Part shown: piece after piece, positions 1-12,400 of the stretch
Position numbering within the stretch: the first letter of the stretch is position 1
Layout: each line of letters begins with the position of its first letter
NCBI GenBank assembly: GCA_963969365.1
Contig: OZ017747.1
Location: 186,001-250,000, forward strand
Length of the DNA: 64,000 nt
Source: Asterochloris sp. CNOR1
Lineage: Eukaryota > Chlorophyta > Trebouxiophyceae > Trebouxiales > Trebouxiaceae
Direction of reading: 5' to 3'
Position numbers and translations under genes: made by a program
Notes under the pieces: generated by a model
What the model was told of the DNA's origin: nothing
The model's input: the letters and a program-made list of their open reading frames with translations, nothing else
Databases searched by the model: none

Positions 1-3000
1 GCCAGTGTTGAGCCAATCCCTGCAGGTGCTCAGCAGAGCACTGGCCCACCTCAGGCAAGGACTGATGAGCCCACTGTGCACACGCAACCCACTGCCACGA
101 CAGCCGGGAGCGACCAGCCCCTGGCCGACCCTGCAGACCCTGCTGTACCCCAAGCTGCCAAGGTCACAGCCGAGGCAGCCCAGCCAGGGACAATTGGCAG
201 CCTTCCTCCAGGTGGGCTGCTTGGCAGCTAATGACTGATGATGGTTCTGAGCCCTGATCCTCCAATGCTGGCCACAAGCATGCCTGCTCTACATGGATGC
301 CTCTGTCCCCTGCCAGCGAGTCTGGCATGACCGTCCTGCCCAACAGGCTGGAGAGCAAATGCTGCTGCAGGCCAGCAGGTGTCAGCATCTGGCCATCTCC
401 TTCCGCACCTCTCCAAGGGCTTGGCCCAGCAGCACAGCCGCGAGGACTTGCTGTTTGTGACCTGGACCAACCAGCACTTTGTGCCCTTTGCCGCCAACTG
501 GGCGCACTATGCTCGCGCAGCAGGCATCAATAATTTTCTCGTGGGTGAGCTGCTGCCTTGTGCCTGCAGGTGTCTTTCTGGCCTCACTTGTTGCTGGGAG
601 TAGATGGCAGCAGTGAAGCCACTTCCAGGCCCATGCCTCACAGCAGAGGCCTGCCAGTGAGCTGCCTGCCCCCTGCAACTGAACTTAAGGCTGCATCAGC
701 TTCAGCTGCTGTTTGGCAAGTCTGGGTGCAGAGGGCTGTCAATGAGTGGCCTGCCAATGTTCAGACGGGTGGCTTCACAGGCGCACCCACTGCTGATGTG
801 AGCTGCATCTGAGTTTCTGCTGCTGGGCACGCCATGCTCCAGCTGACATGCAAGCGGATGGGTGCACAGCTGGATGGCCTGTCAGAGGCTGTCAAGCTCT
901 CACAGCAGCTGTGCAACAGAATTCTTTGCATTTAGAGTTAAGCCTCTGCTGCTGCATGCAGGTGCACTGGACGAGGCAGCAGGACAGCAACTGACCCAGC
1001 AGGGCATCCCCGCCTTTGCCATGTTCGACGTGCAGAGCGGCTCAGCTGGGCTGCCCACAGGTGTGCTGGGGCTGAATCAGTTGAGCATCTTATGAGGATG
1101 TCAGCAGCAGGCCTGGATACTGTGAACTCAGCGCCAAACCCTTTTGAAACACGCCCAGGCCTCCTCCTGCTGGTGCGCACGCTTGGCCCTAGCTGTGCCT
1201 CTCATGCAGCATGCCTATCCCAACTGTGGCACATGGTCCATGACCATGTGTGAATGCTGCCGCTGGCAGCTGATGACATGGCCTGTGGGGTTACACAGGC
1301 AAGGCTTGGCTGTAGACAGTACATCTCAGACTGCACCGTGTACAGCCAAGGGGCAGCATTGTTCCACGTTGCGTTTGGGGCGGAGGCACAGCCTGGCCCC
1401 ACTGCTCCCAAATGGCATGCACACTGCTCCCAGGCGTGCATCCATTTCTGCACCCAACCTGCAGGCAGACGATTGCTGCCATCTGACAGAAACCATGGAA
1501 TGCAGGCGACATGGTCTGGGGCGGAGGAGACTTCCACAAGATGGGGCGCCGAAAGGTGGCGCTGGCGCGGCAGCTGGCAGGCTTTGCGATGCAGGTGGTC
1601 ATCTGCGATGTGGACACGGTAGGTCGTTCTCAGGGTTTCTGCTCACGGCACCTTCCAGACGGCACCTGGGAGCCTCTGATGTTCAACTGGTCATGTGCAC
1701 TGCCGACATGCTGATGGGTCGCAGTTACATAGGTGTTTGCTGACGGCACCTACTTGGAGCCATCTAGCCCACTCTGAGCTGCAGGTGGTCATCTGCAACA
1801 TGTACATGGTGTTGCTGACATAACCTTCCTGAAAAGCCCTGGGTGCAGCTGGCCTAGACTGAGCTGCAGGTAAATATCTGACCATGGACACTTGATTGGG
1901 TGACTCAAAGGTTATGCTGGAAGAGGTTCACGCTGCCTGCGGCACCTGCAACCTTCTGTCTGTGGTCAGGGGCCATGTGCTGTTGGACTCGGGACTTGGT
2001 TCGACAGGCACAGCAGGTTGGCCATGCATCTTATGCTTACGACGAGCACTGCCGATGGCACCTGCCATCAAAATAGAATGCCAGCGTCTGGCACCCTTTT
2101 GACATCCTCTTCCACTCTGGTGCTGCAGCTGTGCACCAGCTCTGCCACCAACATTTCTCCTCTGCAGCATTGTGGCGCGCTCTGCAAATGTTCAACACCC
2201 TATCTAGCTGGCACAGCACCGTTTCAGCTAACTCTCAGCACCTTCTACCATGACTGCATGTTTGACCTATTGGTGCCACAGCAGTGTCTCTCACAAGGGC
2301 TCATCAATGACAGGCAGCCAGTAGACCAGCCGCAGGCTGGGAGTTTCCAGCGCAATGGTCTGGTCTCGATCCTGCGGGGCACATTTCCTGCTGGCTGCCG
2401 CCTTTTCGGAGGAAACCCAACCCCACCCCGCACACGCGACCTCTGCTACCTGTAGGCATGACTGGCCAATCTATCACCTTTGTCTGTTGCCGTTTGAAGA
2501 TGCGCACACCCGACTCCTGCCGTCTTTAGGTGTGGCTGGACAACCCTGCAGACTACTTTGCACGTTATCCAGAGGCCGATGTGCTGGTCAGCAGCGATGC
2601 CCTGGACACTCAGCTGAAGCCTGGGGATCCCGGCCTGGAGCTGCCACATGCTGCCCACACTGCCATGAACATAGGTGGGCCAAGCAGGAGTTCCATTACT
2701 CATACGCTTCCTGTATGTCCACTTGCACACTGACTCTGCCTTAGCAAAGCTACATGGGTTGCCCGATATGCTGCCTGCAAGACGCAAGTTTTGCCCGCAT
2801 GATTGCCCCTCTGCTGCTGTGACATGCTGCTGTGACCAGTTTGGGTATCTGACCCGCACAATCCTGATGCTTCTGCTGCCCACTCCAGCAACCAAAGCCC
2901 TCCATCTAACACTCTTCATGTACAGGCTCTATGCTTGTGCTGCCCACGCTATCAATTGCAGCCTTCCTCACAGGATGCTCATCCCTCAAAGCTTGCCCCA

Positions 3001-6000
3001 TGCTTTTGCCAACCTGCACAGGTCAACTTCCGCCACCACAGCCTTCCTCACAGGCTGCTCATCACTCAAGCGTTTCATTATTCCTGATCTGCGCAGGCCT
3101 GACATGCTTTAAACAGTATTTGGTACTAGCAGGCTGCTGACCCTGCCAGGGCCACAACTTACCCCTTTGCATCTTTCCTATGCCTTTGCTCTGCAGGCCT
3201 GAGGCGCCTGCACTCAACAGCCGCCGCTACAACCACGTGTGCAGGCCACTCAACCTGCCAAGTTGTCAGCCCCAGGCCAAGCGTTACAGCCCATATTGGC
3301 TGTGCAGGCCTCAACTGCGGCCTTGACTAGACACCACAACCTTCCTGGCAGCCTGCTTACCTCACCAGACCCCTGTACAACCAGCCAATCCCTGTCGTGT
3401 GCAGGCCTGATGCTTCTGCGGCCAACAGCAGCCACCACAGCCTTCCTGGCAGCCTGGGCATCTGCGCTGCAAGCAGATGGGGCGGCCTGGGACCAGAACG
3501 TGTTCAACGACCTGGCACGCCAGGGAGCGGACCTGTCAGGCAGTGCTGGCGGAGACTCTCGTCTGTGGAAGGGGCACAGGGGCGCGCTTACAGTGGGGAT
3601 CCTTCCTGTTGCACGCTTTGCGGGGGGGCACACCTTCTTTGTTCAGAGCCTGTACGAGGTGAGGGGTGACTCCTTCCAGGACATGGGTGCGGGCTGGTTT
3701 GGTGTGCACACCTGCTCCATGTGCAGAGCCAGTATGAGGTGAGAGGCGCCTCCTTGCCCAGACGTGCCTGCTGGTTGACTTGTAATTTATTTTTCAAGAC
3801 CTGCTCATCATGATAGCATGGTGCAGGGCGGTCATAGATCACGTGACTGTTTTATCAAGCAGGCAAGCACTGCTGCTGGGACAGTGCACCCCAGGCTTGG
3901 GCAGCAAGCACTGCAAAGGTTTGCATGCAGGTAAGCCTGCACCTGCGGCGGCAGCTCATCTGATTTGCAACGGCTGCTTACCTGAAACTGCATGCTGCTT
4001 GTGCTGCATCCTTCACGTCTGTAGACTACCAGATGATCTTCCAGGACAGCTACACTGGTGTCAGGCAGTCATGCAGCAATGTCTTTGACTGCCACATGTA
4101 CATCTCCACTTACCTTGTCTGCCCATGGAGAAGACGTTTCATGTGTACTGCATGCCCTGTCTCACTTGGGGGGCCAGCAGATGTGCCTGCGTGTGTGGCA
4201 GAAGCCCCTGTAAATGTGCAAAGGCCAGGCTGCCATATACCTGCTAATGCGGGTCAAATCATTTCATAGATGCATTTGAGTTGTTAGATGCCACCCTTCT
4301 TGGCCCCGCAGGTACAGGAGGTGACCCCTTTTGTGGTACATGCTACTTTTCAGTACGGGGGCGCCCTTGGGAAACAAACGCGCCTGCGTGAAGCCATGCT
4401 GTGGCAGGACTCCCCTGCCTACCGGAGTGAGCCCAGGCTGCTGTCAATCCAGCTGCACCAGCTGCGCCTGGGCCCCGCAAAGCTGGAGGCTCTCACCGAT
4501 GAGCAAATCATTGCGGTACACCTCACCAACATGGAGCAGGTGCTGTCACAGGTGTGTGCTCGGAGTGCTGCCCTGCATCAGTGCACTTGGCCTCAGCTGG
4601 GCTGAGCTTTCAAGCGATGAGCACACTGTTGAGGTGTGACAGGTATGGACGAGTCCTGACACATGTGGGTTGGTGGGGACGTGCAGTAACAGTCTGGTTG
4701 GGGTTGCCTGGGAGCAATCGGGAGGTGCTGTATGCTTGAGCTTGGAATGAGTTGCATTGCAAGAGCGAGGTGCTGGCACCACTAGGTCCCCCACAGGTTT
4801 GAGGGAGCCACCAGGCAGGGCCTGAAAGCTCATTCAGAGCTGGAGGCCTGTCAGCGTCAATCAGAGGACAACAGTGTGCCAGACCACACTGGGCAGAGGG
4901 CTGTGACACACAAGGGTGGCAGCTTGCAACAGGCCTCTGCCTTGTGGCCCTGCAGCTTGGCCCTTAGCTCTGACGCGTACCCTGCAGTATGCCAGCTTGC
5001 AACATGCATTCAGCAGCACTGACGGCAGCACTTCTGACAGCAGCAATCCCAGGCTGTGAGCGCCCTCACAGTACCTGTCTTGGACCCTGGAATAAGATGC
5101 ATCCTGGTACCACCAAATGCTGCTGGCAACCCAATCTGCTAAAGCCAGGCTACTCACCTCGGCAGATCAGGAACGCGTTGGCGCTGGCTCACATCCTGAA
5201 CCGCACTCTCATCTTCCCTGAGATGCTGTGCTACTGTGACCGCTACTGGTGAGGCTGCCATGCTTCATGTTTGAATGGCAGAAGCAATTCCTGCTCTGAG
5301 AGACCCTGCAAGCAGGGCTTGCAGGTGCATCACTGCTGTGATGATGACTGTCACAACAGCATCATCGTGCTTTGCTGCAGCTGCAGCCACGAACCCTGCT
5401 CTTTTACATGAGTTCATGTGCAGGGCAAGAGCCCTTGCATGTCCAAGATTAGGCAAGGCTTGCAGGTGTTGAAAGCAGCAGCAAATTTTCAAGGGGGACT
5501 GGAGCCTTAGGAACCATAGTCTTTCCTGCAGGGGCCCCCTGGAGCACTGTAGATTGCCTGGAGCCACCAAGACGCGGCTGCCCTTTGTGTGCCCTTTTGA
5601 TCATGTGAGCTGATGGCACACACCGTCATGATGTGGCAACGGACATGCATATCTGCCAGTCATATCCCCTGTTGACCATGTGAGCCGATGGCACGCACTG
5701 TGATGTGGCTCAAAGCTGAAGGCAGCCGAGGGCAGCAGCAATGGAGGCACCCGTCACCAGCTGAGCTGCCGCACACCAGCCTTGGGGCTTGCTGAGAGCG
5801 ACCATCCAGAAACGAGCTGACACTCTGTTGCTTGCCGCCCTGCTTGCAGATCCTTGAGCCGTGGCACTTTGACGACAACCCAGAGGAGTTGGGTCCCTCC
5901 CTGCGATTTAGGGAGCACTCCTTCCTGATGCACACTGAAGTGCGAGCTGCCATTGAAGTGAGGCCTACATGCCTTGACACATCCTCCTTCAGGCATGCTT

Positions 6001-6369
6001 GAATGGTTTGACATGTCTGACGTTGAGGCAAGCTTGCTGCTGTGAAACATGCAGGGCTCCCAAGTTGACATTGGCATGGGGCCACCCAGCGCAGGTCAAC
6101 ATGTTCAAGTGCACTTGCCAGAGCAGCTGACAGACAAAGACCTCCGGCAGCTCTTGGAGCCTCACGCTGGCGCCAAGCTGCTGGTCTTCAGCAATGTGAC
6201 AGCCGCCTTTCGTGGCTTCACTGATGCTGCTGTGCAGCAAGGGTTTCTTAAGCGTCTAGGGCACCTGCCAGGGTTCTGGTGCTGCAGACAGGTGCCTCAG
6301 GGAGAGGATGGAGGAGTCCCCTATAGACTGGTGCCTGCTGGTGATTCAACGTTCATGCTGGCAGCTTGA
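1..6369 (+). CDS. XEG113: XEG113-like hydroxyproline/extensin arabinosyltransferase (5' partial)
   Basis: Spliced gene, open at the left edge. Exons: 1-211, 371-544, 962-1060, 1506-1618, 2530-2674, 3405-3658, 4312-4551, about 5142 (start unsure, 4989-5142) to 5248, 5532-5604, 5850-5957 and 6055-6369 (stop). Phases agree at every joint except into the unsure exon. Landmarks of the nucleotide-diphospho-sugar transferase family appear in order: DLLFVTWTNQHF, FHKMGRRKVALARQ, the metal-binding DxD motif in VICDVDT followed by VWLDNP, WDQNVFNDL, GILPVARFAGGHTFFVQ, VVHATFQYGG, QIRNALALAHILNRTLIFP, LPFVCPFDHV, LGPSLRFREHSFL and GFWCC. The order and wording follow Arabidopsis XEG113, a Golgi enzyme that adds an arabinose to arabinosylated hydroxyproline of extensins; that role is family knowledge. 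The first exon is a Pro/Thr/Ala-rich stretch, probably the lumenal stem. Signal anchor and start lie outside the window. Convergent with C2CD3. Confidence 0.88.
1770..1905 (+). repeat. Shadows of XEG113 exon 1506-1618 3' edge
   Basis: The exon end gcaggtggtcatctgcgatg (1591) and its donor recur at about 1781 as gcaggtggtcatctgcaaca, with intron text alike (ttgctgac, ggcacct). A weaker copy starts near 1862 (gagctgcaggtaaatatctg). Confidence 0.75.
2864..3455 (+). repeat. Shadow array of XEG113 exon 3405-3658 acceptor
   Basis: The exon start (tgatgcttctgcggccaaca, then gcagccaccacagccttcc) has upstream degenerate copies at about 2868 (tgatgcttctgctgcccact), 2935, 3012 (cgccaccacagccttcctca near 3030), 3092, 3196 and 3301 (caccacaaccttcctggcag near 3332), period about 70-105 bp. 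Most carry a TGCAG or CACAG decoy acceptor. Confidence 0.85.
3645..3760 (+). repeat. Duplicated donor of XEG113 exon 3405-3658
   Basis: cagagcctgtacgaggtgag at the exon end (3644) is repeated at about 3723 as cagagccagtatgaggtgag, and ggtgactccttcc is echoed by ggcgcctccttgcc. The decoy donor is intact. Confidence 0.8.
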
Positions 6370-6496
6370 AAGGTACAATGACTGACACTAAGGTCGGTGT
6401 ACTCTTGACAGTCCCGATTCGTTGGCACTTGGATATTGCATGATGAACTATACAGAATGAACTGGACCCTGCTGCCTGCAAGACTGCCACAACTGC
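6370..6496. other. Convergent intergenic gap
   Basis: Only 127 bp separate the stop of the XEG113-like gene (+) from the stop of C2CD3 (-). The two 3' UTRs must overlap or be very short. I see no repeat or RNA gene here. Confidence 0.6.
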
Positions 6497-9400
6497 TCAG
6501 TGCTTGGGCCTGGAAGCCATGATACGTGCTATCCTATCAGTTTCACTGTCCAGATATTGTCGCCTGGGCTTTGGCAGGGCAGCAGCACCAACAGAACTGA
6601 TACTGGTAGCAGCAGTGGCCTGCTCAGTCTGGAACCTGCCATCTGACTGCTGCCTGCCCGCATGTGGACGCATCGCGGGTGGCTGTGCTTGCCACTGTGA
6701 CTGCCCTTGTGCCTGGGCGCGTGCCTCCGACTGCCCTGCTGGCAATTGCAGCCTTGCCTGTGCTGCACGGCCAGCAGCCGAGGCCAGCCATGGCCGCGGA
6801 GCTGCCCAGGCATCACTGTGGGTTGCAGACAACTCGCGCTGTGCCGAAGACCGTTCTGCTGGGCCTGCACAGCAAGTTAGACCGTGTGAGGTGAGGCACA
6901 GCTGCAGGTCTACAGCAGCCAATGAGAACAGCAAGGCAGCTCCGGTCGGGTCAGACACGCACAGAAGCTGCAGCACCACAGGCACACGCACTGGGGCTTG
7001 CACAACAGGGGGGTGTCCCTCAGCAGCAGAAGAAGACACCGAAAACACACATCGGGCACCTGTCTGTGCTGCTCAATGATGTTTCATGTGTCTTGCTGCT
7101 GGTGCTGGCTCCTCTGCAGTGCTCCCTTCATGCACTGTTCTGCAATGTGCAGCTGCTGTAAACGGAACATCAATGAGCAGCACATCGCGACACAGTGCAT
7201 GAAGGGAGCAATGCAGAGGCGCCAGCAACAGCAGCAGGTCACACCACTTCAGCCCACAGAGGTCTCTGCTGCTGATACTCCAGAATGCAGCATCAGCAGC
7301 CAAAAATGCAGCCCTCCCAGCTGCCGTCAAAAGCCAGCGCAGGATCCGCAGCCCAAAGACATGCCCACCAGGCTGCAAACCTCCCTGCTGCCGACCCTTG
7401 ATGGTAAGCATCAGCTGTCAGATGCATCCCTCTCAAATGCCATCCCAGCTGCTGTCAGAAGTTCGCCAGGCAGTTGCATGGCAGCTGGAGAGGTGCTTAC
7501 CAGGCAGCAGGCCTCTCAGCTGGGGCCCTGTTTTCAAGGCTCGAGGGTGCAGGAGCTGCAGCGCATGCTGGTAGGCCTCATCAGCTGACATCGTCCGGGG
7601 CAGGGCGCCCCCTGCCGCGACAGGGGCCAGCGCGAGAGCGCGGCTGGCGCCTGCACGAGGAGATGCGGTGCATGCATAAGGGGGCAGATCTTCCTGCTTT
7701 GAGTGTCGCGTGTGGCCAGGGCACCACTGGCGCCCTTGTGGAGCCATTGAGGAATTGTCGTCCTGCATGCCTCTTATGAAAGCAGGTCAAGCCTCCAGGC
7801 AGAGATGGCAGGGAATCAGGTCAGGCTTGAACAGGCTATCTGCAATATGGCGGAGCAATTGACAGAGCATGCTTGATGGGCACATAGCGAACAGCGGCCG
7901 CACTGCTGCAAGCATGCCAGTGCAAGCTGGGGTCACTGACAGAGCCATTGCGGACTATCTGAGCTCACATAAAGCATCACTGCTCACCCTGCTGAGCATG
8001 CCAGGGCAGGCTGGGAGCGGCCTCAGCAAAGCCGCTGCTGCGCTTCACGTGCGGCAGTGGCCTCCCACGTGGCTGGAGCCAGTGCTCAACCCCCAGGCCC
8101 AGCGCAGGGACAGCTGGCCTCTGTGACGGTGGGCTGGGACTGTCTGCCTGACGCCCTGCAGGGGCATGCATGTTTGTGGAAGAGGTGTGGACAGTGGAGT
8201 GGCGAAACTTGCCCATTGAATGCATTACAATGCCCAGACGCTGTGCACTTGTCTGCACATGCTGACCTGCCCAGGCATGGGGTCTTCGACATTTTGCAAG
8301 GTCTTGTTGGCAGCACCTGCTTTGTCAGGCATGAAGTAACTGAGGTGTGCTGTGCTGACTGCAGTCTGCCTTGCTGCAGATTCCAGGCATTTGGGCCACG
8401 CAAATTCGCACGTAATAGTGACACGTGTCCTGTGAGAAATGTGCTTGCTGCTGCAATCAGCAGATGCTTCACAATGCACACCCACAGCAGGCAGGCCCAC
8501 GCATTGCAGGCTCATCCACGTAAGGTTGCTGCAGAGAGTGGTGCTATGACGTGCCAGTGCAGCCTGCTTGCACTGCACCTGTCAGGTCAACAGCGCTGCT
8601 GGGGAGGGTACGCTCTTTTAACTTACATTCTGTTGATTTTGGTCAATCGCTTTTGGTCCATCGTTTTCTTGCTGATCTGGGTCCTGGCTTTGCAAATCAT
8701 GTTCAGGCGCCTGCCATGCTGCAGATCCAAGCAGGGTCACCCCACCTGACGCGCATGCCCTGTCCAGATCGCGCAACGTCTCATCTATCAGCCTCAGAGC
8801 TGAGCGCGGCCGCTCCCCTGCTGCCGCTCGCGGCACCTGCTCAGCCGGCTGCCACTGGAGCCCATGCACCTGCTGACTTGGCCCGTCCTCAGCTGCATAC
8901 GCATGTTCCTGGCCTGAGGACGCAGGCGTATGTTGCCAGGGCCTCGGAGCGGCCTGGCGCCATGGCCCCTCGTCAGTCACAAGCGACAGCTCCCGAGCAG
9001 TGGGTGGGAGCGCCCGCGCCCCACTGCCAGCAGGGCCCTGCCTTGCATGCCCTGACTGAATTGGCGGTGGCTCCGTGGATGTGGGTGGAGGCATCTGTTG
9101 CTCGCTGCCGTCAGGCCCCTGTTTTACTCCCACATCTGCTACTTCTGCCGCCTGCCTGCTGACTGCCTGCTGCTCAGCAGCAGCCATGACTGCGTAGTGT
9201 TGAGATGTCACAGGCTGGTCAGCCCACTGGGGCTGCATGTGGCCCTCAGGCTCCACTGCTGGGCTCACTGCTGGGCGCAGCTGCGCCAAGTATGGCTTGC
9301 CGTCATGTGCTGTGGCGCCATGCTCTTCAATGCCGTGCAGAAGTGGCAGGACAGCTTTGACTCCTGGGTCAGCAGCACCAGCGGAAGAACTTGTGTCTGC

Positions 9401-12400
9401 ACCTGACGCAGCTGCTCTGCCGCTGGGGCGTTTCTCTGCAGTCTGCGGCGCTGATGCAGCAGCAGGCTCGGCTGGAGAGGGGGCCCCTACAGGCAGCAAC
9501 TCAACCGCCTGCCGCTGCTGATGAGACACCACACCCAGACTCTTGCTGCCCATGGCCATGGAGGGCCCATCTCTGCTGAGCTGCAGTGGGTCTGCTGCCT
9601 TAGCAGCAGCGGTGCTGGCACTGCCCAGACCACCAGCAACTCCCCATCTGCTGGGATGCGCCGGCTCAGCCCCGTCAGCGCTGCCAGCAGCATCCTTGCT
9701 GCCAGGGTCCCCTGGTGCTGCTTGCCTTGGGCCAGCAGCCTCAGCAGCAGCATCGCTGGCACCACCTTCCGCCTCTTGTGGGGCAGTCGTGCTCACAGCA
9801 GCAGGCGAGGGCCGGTAGTGGCCACCGCCCGCGACAGCAGCAGCCTGGCCAGCCTCCTCCACAGCGGCTGCCTGCCTGCCACTCTGAGCAGCAGACGACT
9901 GCCCAGGCACCCTGCTGGCTGCGACAGGTGCAGGGTGCCCCATAGGTGAGCTGGTGGGTTGACCAGCAGGTTGACCCGGAAGAGCCGCACTTCCAGCAGG
10001 AATACCTGCTGGGCCCTGCTGCTGCGACCAGGCCTCAAATCTGGCCACCTGAGCTGGCACAGACACCAGGGCGGCCGTGTCAACCTGCCAGGAAGGCTGC
10101 TGGGACGCGGGCGCAAAGCCGAAGGCCCACTCTACACTGAAGAGCCTTGCCGTCAGGGCCTCCATCTCAGGCCGCTGCCCGGCAGCGCCTTGCCCCATGC
10201 TGACCACCGGCTGCTCAGCAGTGCCTCGACCCACGCGTAGCGGCTGCTGCGCAGAAGCTCTCCCCCCTTGGCCAGGCTCAAGCAGGGACAGGGAGCATGC
10301 TCCAGCCTGTTGCTGAGCATCGGCTGCCAGCCCGGGCATGTCAGCTCGCGGCGCAGGCGTGAAGCCAGCGGCCTGCTCCTGATTGGACCGCCCAGCCACC
10401 AGGTTTTGCATGTCAGGCTGTGGGTCAGGCTCGCCTACTCCTCTGCCTGGCCATGGGAGCTGATGCTGCTGCTCAGCCTCAGCTGGCGTTGCCCCCGGGA
10501 TCTGATGCATGCTGCTAGCAGCCTCTGGTGCAGCTTCCTGCAACGCCCGCCCCTGAGGTGCAGCTGCACCTGCGCTTGCAGCTAGCGAGCTGGCACCAGC
10601 AGGCTCTGGGGGAAGCATTGCTGCCTCTGGACAGGGCAGTGTGCTGTCTGCGAGTGGTCCATGCTCCCCTGCTATGCTCAATTGTGCAGGCGAGTTTGCC
10701 TGGCCCGCTGCTGCTGAAGCTGGGCCTGCCAAGTCCCCACCAAGCCCATTCTCAGCCGCTTCACTGAGGCAGGTGGGCACCTCCTTTGACGAGCCACCCT
10801 GCGCCATGACAGCAGCTCTAGCAGGGCTAGCAGGCTCCTGTGCAGCTGCTGAGGCCCCTTCCCGGACAGGCCAGGGCTCAGTGCTGCACTGGTGGTTGAT
10901 CTGGGTGGCGCCGGCAGCCTCTTTGTGAAGCAGGCTGCCAGGCAGCAGGGACTGCCTGAGGTGGCCCGCAGCGAGAGCGGCTGCTGCAGCAGCAAGGGCA
11001 TGTGAGACATTGGCGACTGTCTGCTGCTGCAGCTCTGCCTCTTGAGGAGTGTCACCACCCCTCCTGTCACCAGCAGCCAGTTTGCCAGACCCCCCAGCCT
11101 CATGTGAGTCCTGAGCGGGGGGCAGGCTGTTGGCAAAGCTGAATGACAGAGCGGTGCTGAGCCCAGCGTGCAGGCCCAAGGCTGAGGTGGCAGGCGGAGG
11201 CTGCAGGTGTGTGCTCTCAGCCCCTGGTGCAGCGGTCTGACTGGGCTTGCTGAAGCCGAACATCCAGTCCTCGCTCAGGAGGGGCAGAGGCGGCTGCTGC
11301 TGAGCATTGCCGCACAGGTGTCCCAGACCGTCGGCCCTGCACCAATGTCAACGCCTGCGTTTTAGGGCCAGCAGTAGGGTGCATCTTGCTGTACAAGGGA
11401 CGGCTGCTGTTGATCACTGCTGTCCAGGTGTCCCAGATCGGCAGCCCTGTACCAACATCAAGGCCTACCCTTTGAGTCCCGGTGCGTCTTGCAGTGCAAG
11501 CGGGGGCATGCTCTGTCCAGAGCCAGCTGACATGTGCACTTTGGTACCTGAACTCTGACTGCATGCAGATGTTGGCATGGCGCCAGATGACATCATCCCA
11601 TCAGGCTGTGACTCACGAGTCCGCATAGATGAGGCCTTCGCCACCCTCGTCATCTGACACAGCCCCACCAAAAGCCACGCCTGCCAGGATGGCACCACTG
11701 CTGCTGCTGCTGCTGCGCGTGTCCCAGCAGGGAAGCAGGCCCTGGTCCTCATCATCTGACAGCGACGCCACCTGCAAGGACCGTACCAGGGTCCATGTCT
11801 CAAGGCAGCTCTGCACTGCTTTATGTGCCTTCCCTGCAGAAAATTTGCTGTTACTACTCTTAAAAAAAAGCGTTTTGCACTGCTGGCTGGTATGTCGCAG
11901 CTGGCTGGCGCAACGCAATGCAATTGGACAGCAACCCTCGTGCAGGTGAACATGTTGTGCGCGATCTGCTGGTGAGCACAGCCAGCAGCCAGCTGAAGCA
12001 TCTCGTCTGGCGTCTTGCATCCCACACCTCCTACAGCACAGCTGAAGGCACGCGCTTTCTGCAGGCACACCCTGCTGCTGGCAACATGACGCCAGCAACT
12101 CTTAATGGCCAGGTGTCCTGCAACATGAGCCGTCTTAAGACCCCCACCTTGTCTGTCAAGCTAACACCAAAGCCTCAAGCACACGGGGGCTGACCTGAAG
12201 GGTCACCTGCCGCAGGGCCGGCGGCTGGGCTGCACGAGGCTCGTCGGAGCCCCCACCCCCATCAAGGCCATCTGCAGCAGCCTGGGGGCCGCCCCATTGA
12301 CTGGCTTCCAGATCCTGAGCAGAGCGGTCTACCTCTAGGTCTGCCTTCCGTGCACTGGCAGCAGTCGAAGGTGCACCATTCCATGGGAGCAGGTCACCCG

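Noticed and set aside
6504-7079. 191-codon plus-strand open frame after the XEG113-like gene
   Set aside because: It lies opposite the final C2CD3 exon and intron, is Cys/Ala-rich without a domain, and is probably an antisense shadow.
8618-8746. Ending C2CD3 at the stop 8618
   Set aside because: A GTGGGG donor at 8745 joins in phase to exons 8155-7988, 7650-7501 and 6864-6497, the last ending in a motif typical of a real C-terminus.
9098-10767. Plus-strand open frames opposite the large C2CD3 exon
   Set aside because: They are antisense to a continuous 2.5-kb coding exon in GC-rich Ala/Gln/Pro codons, which keeps other frames open by composition. No family resemblance.
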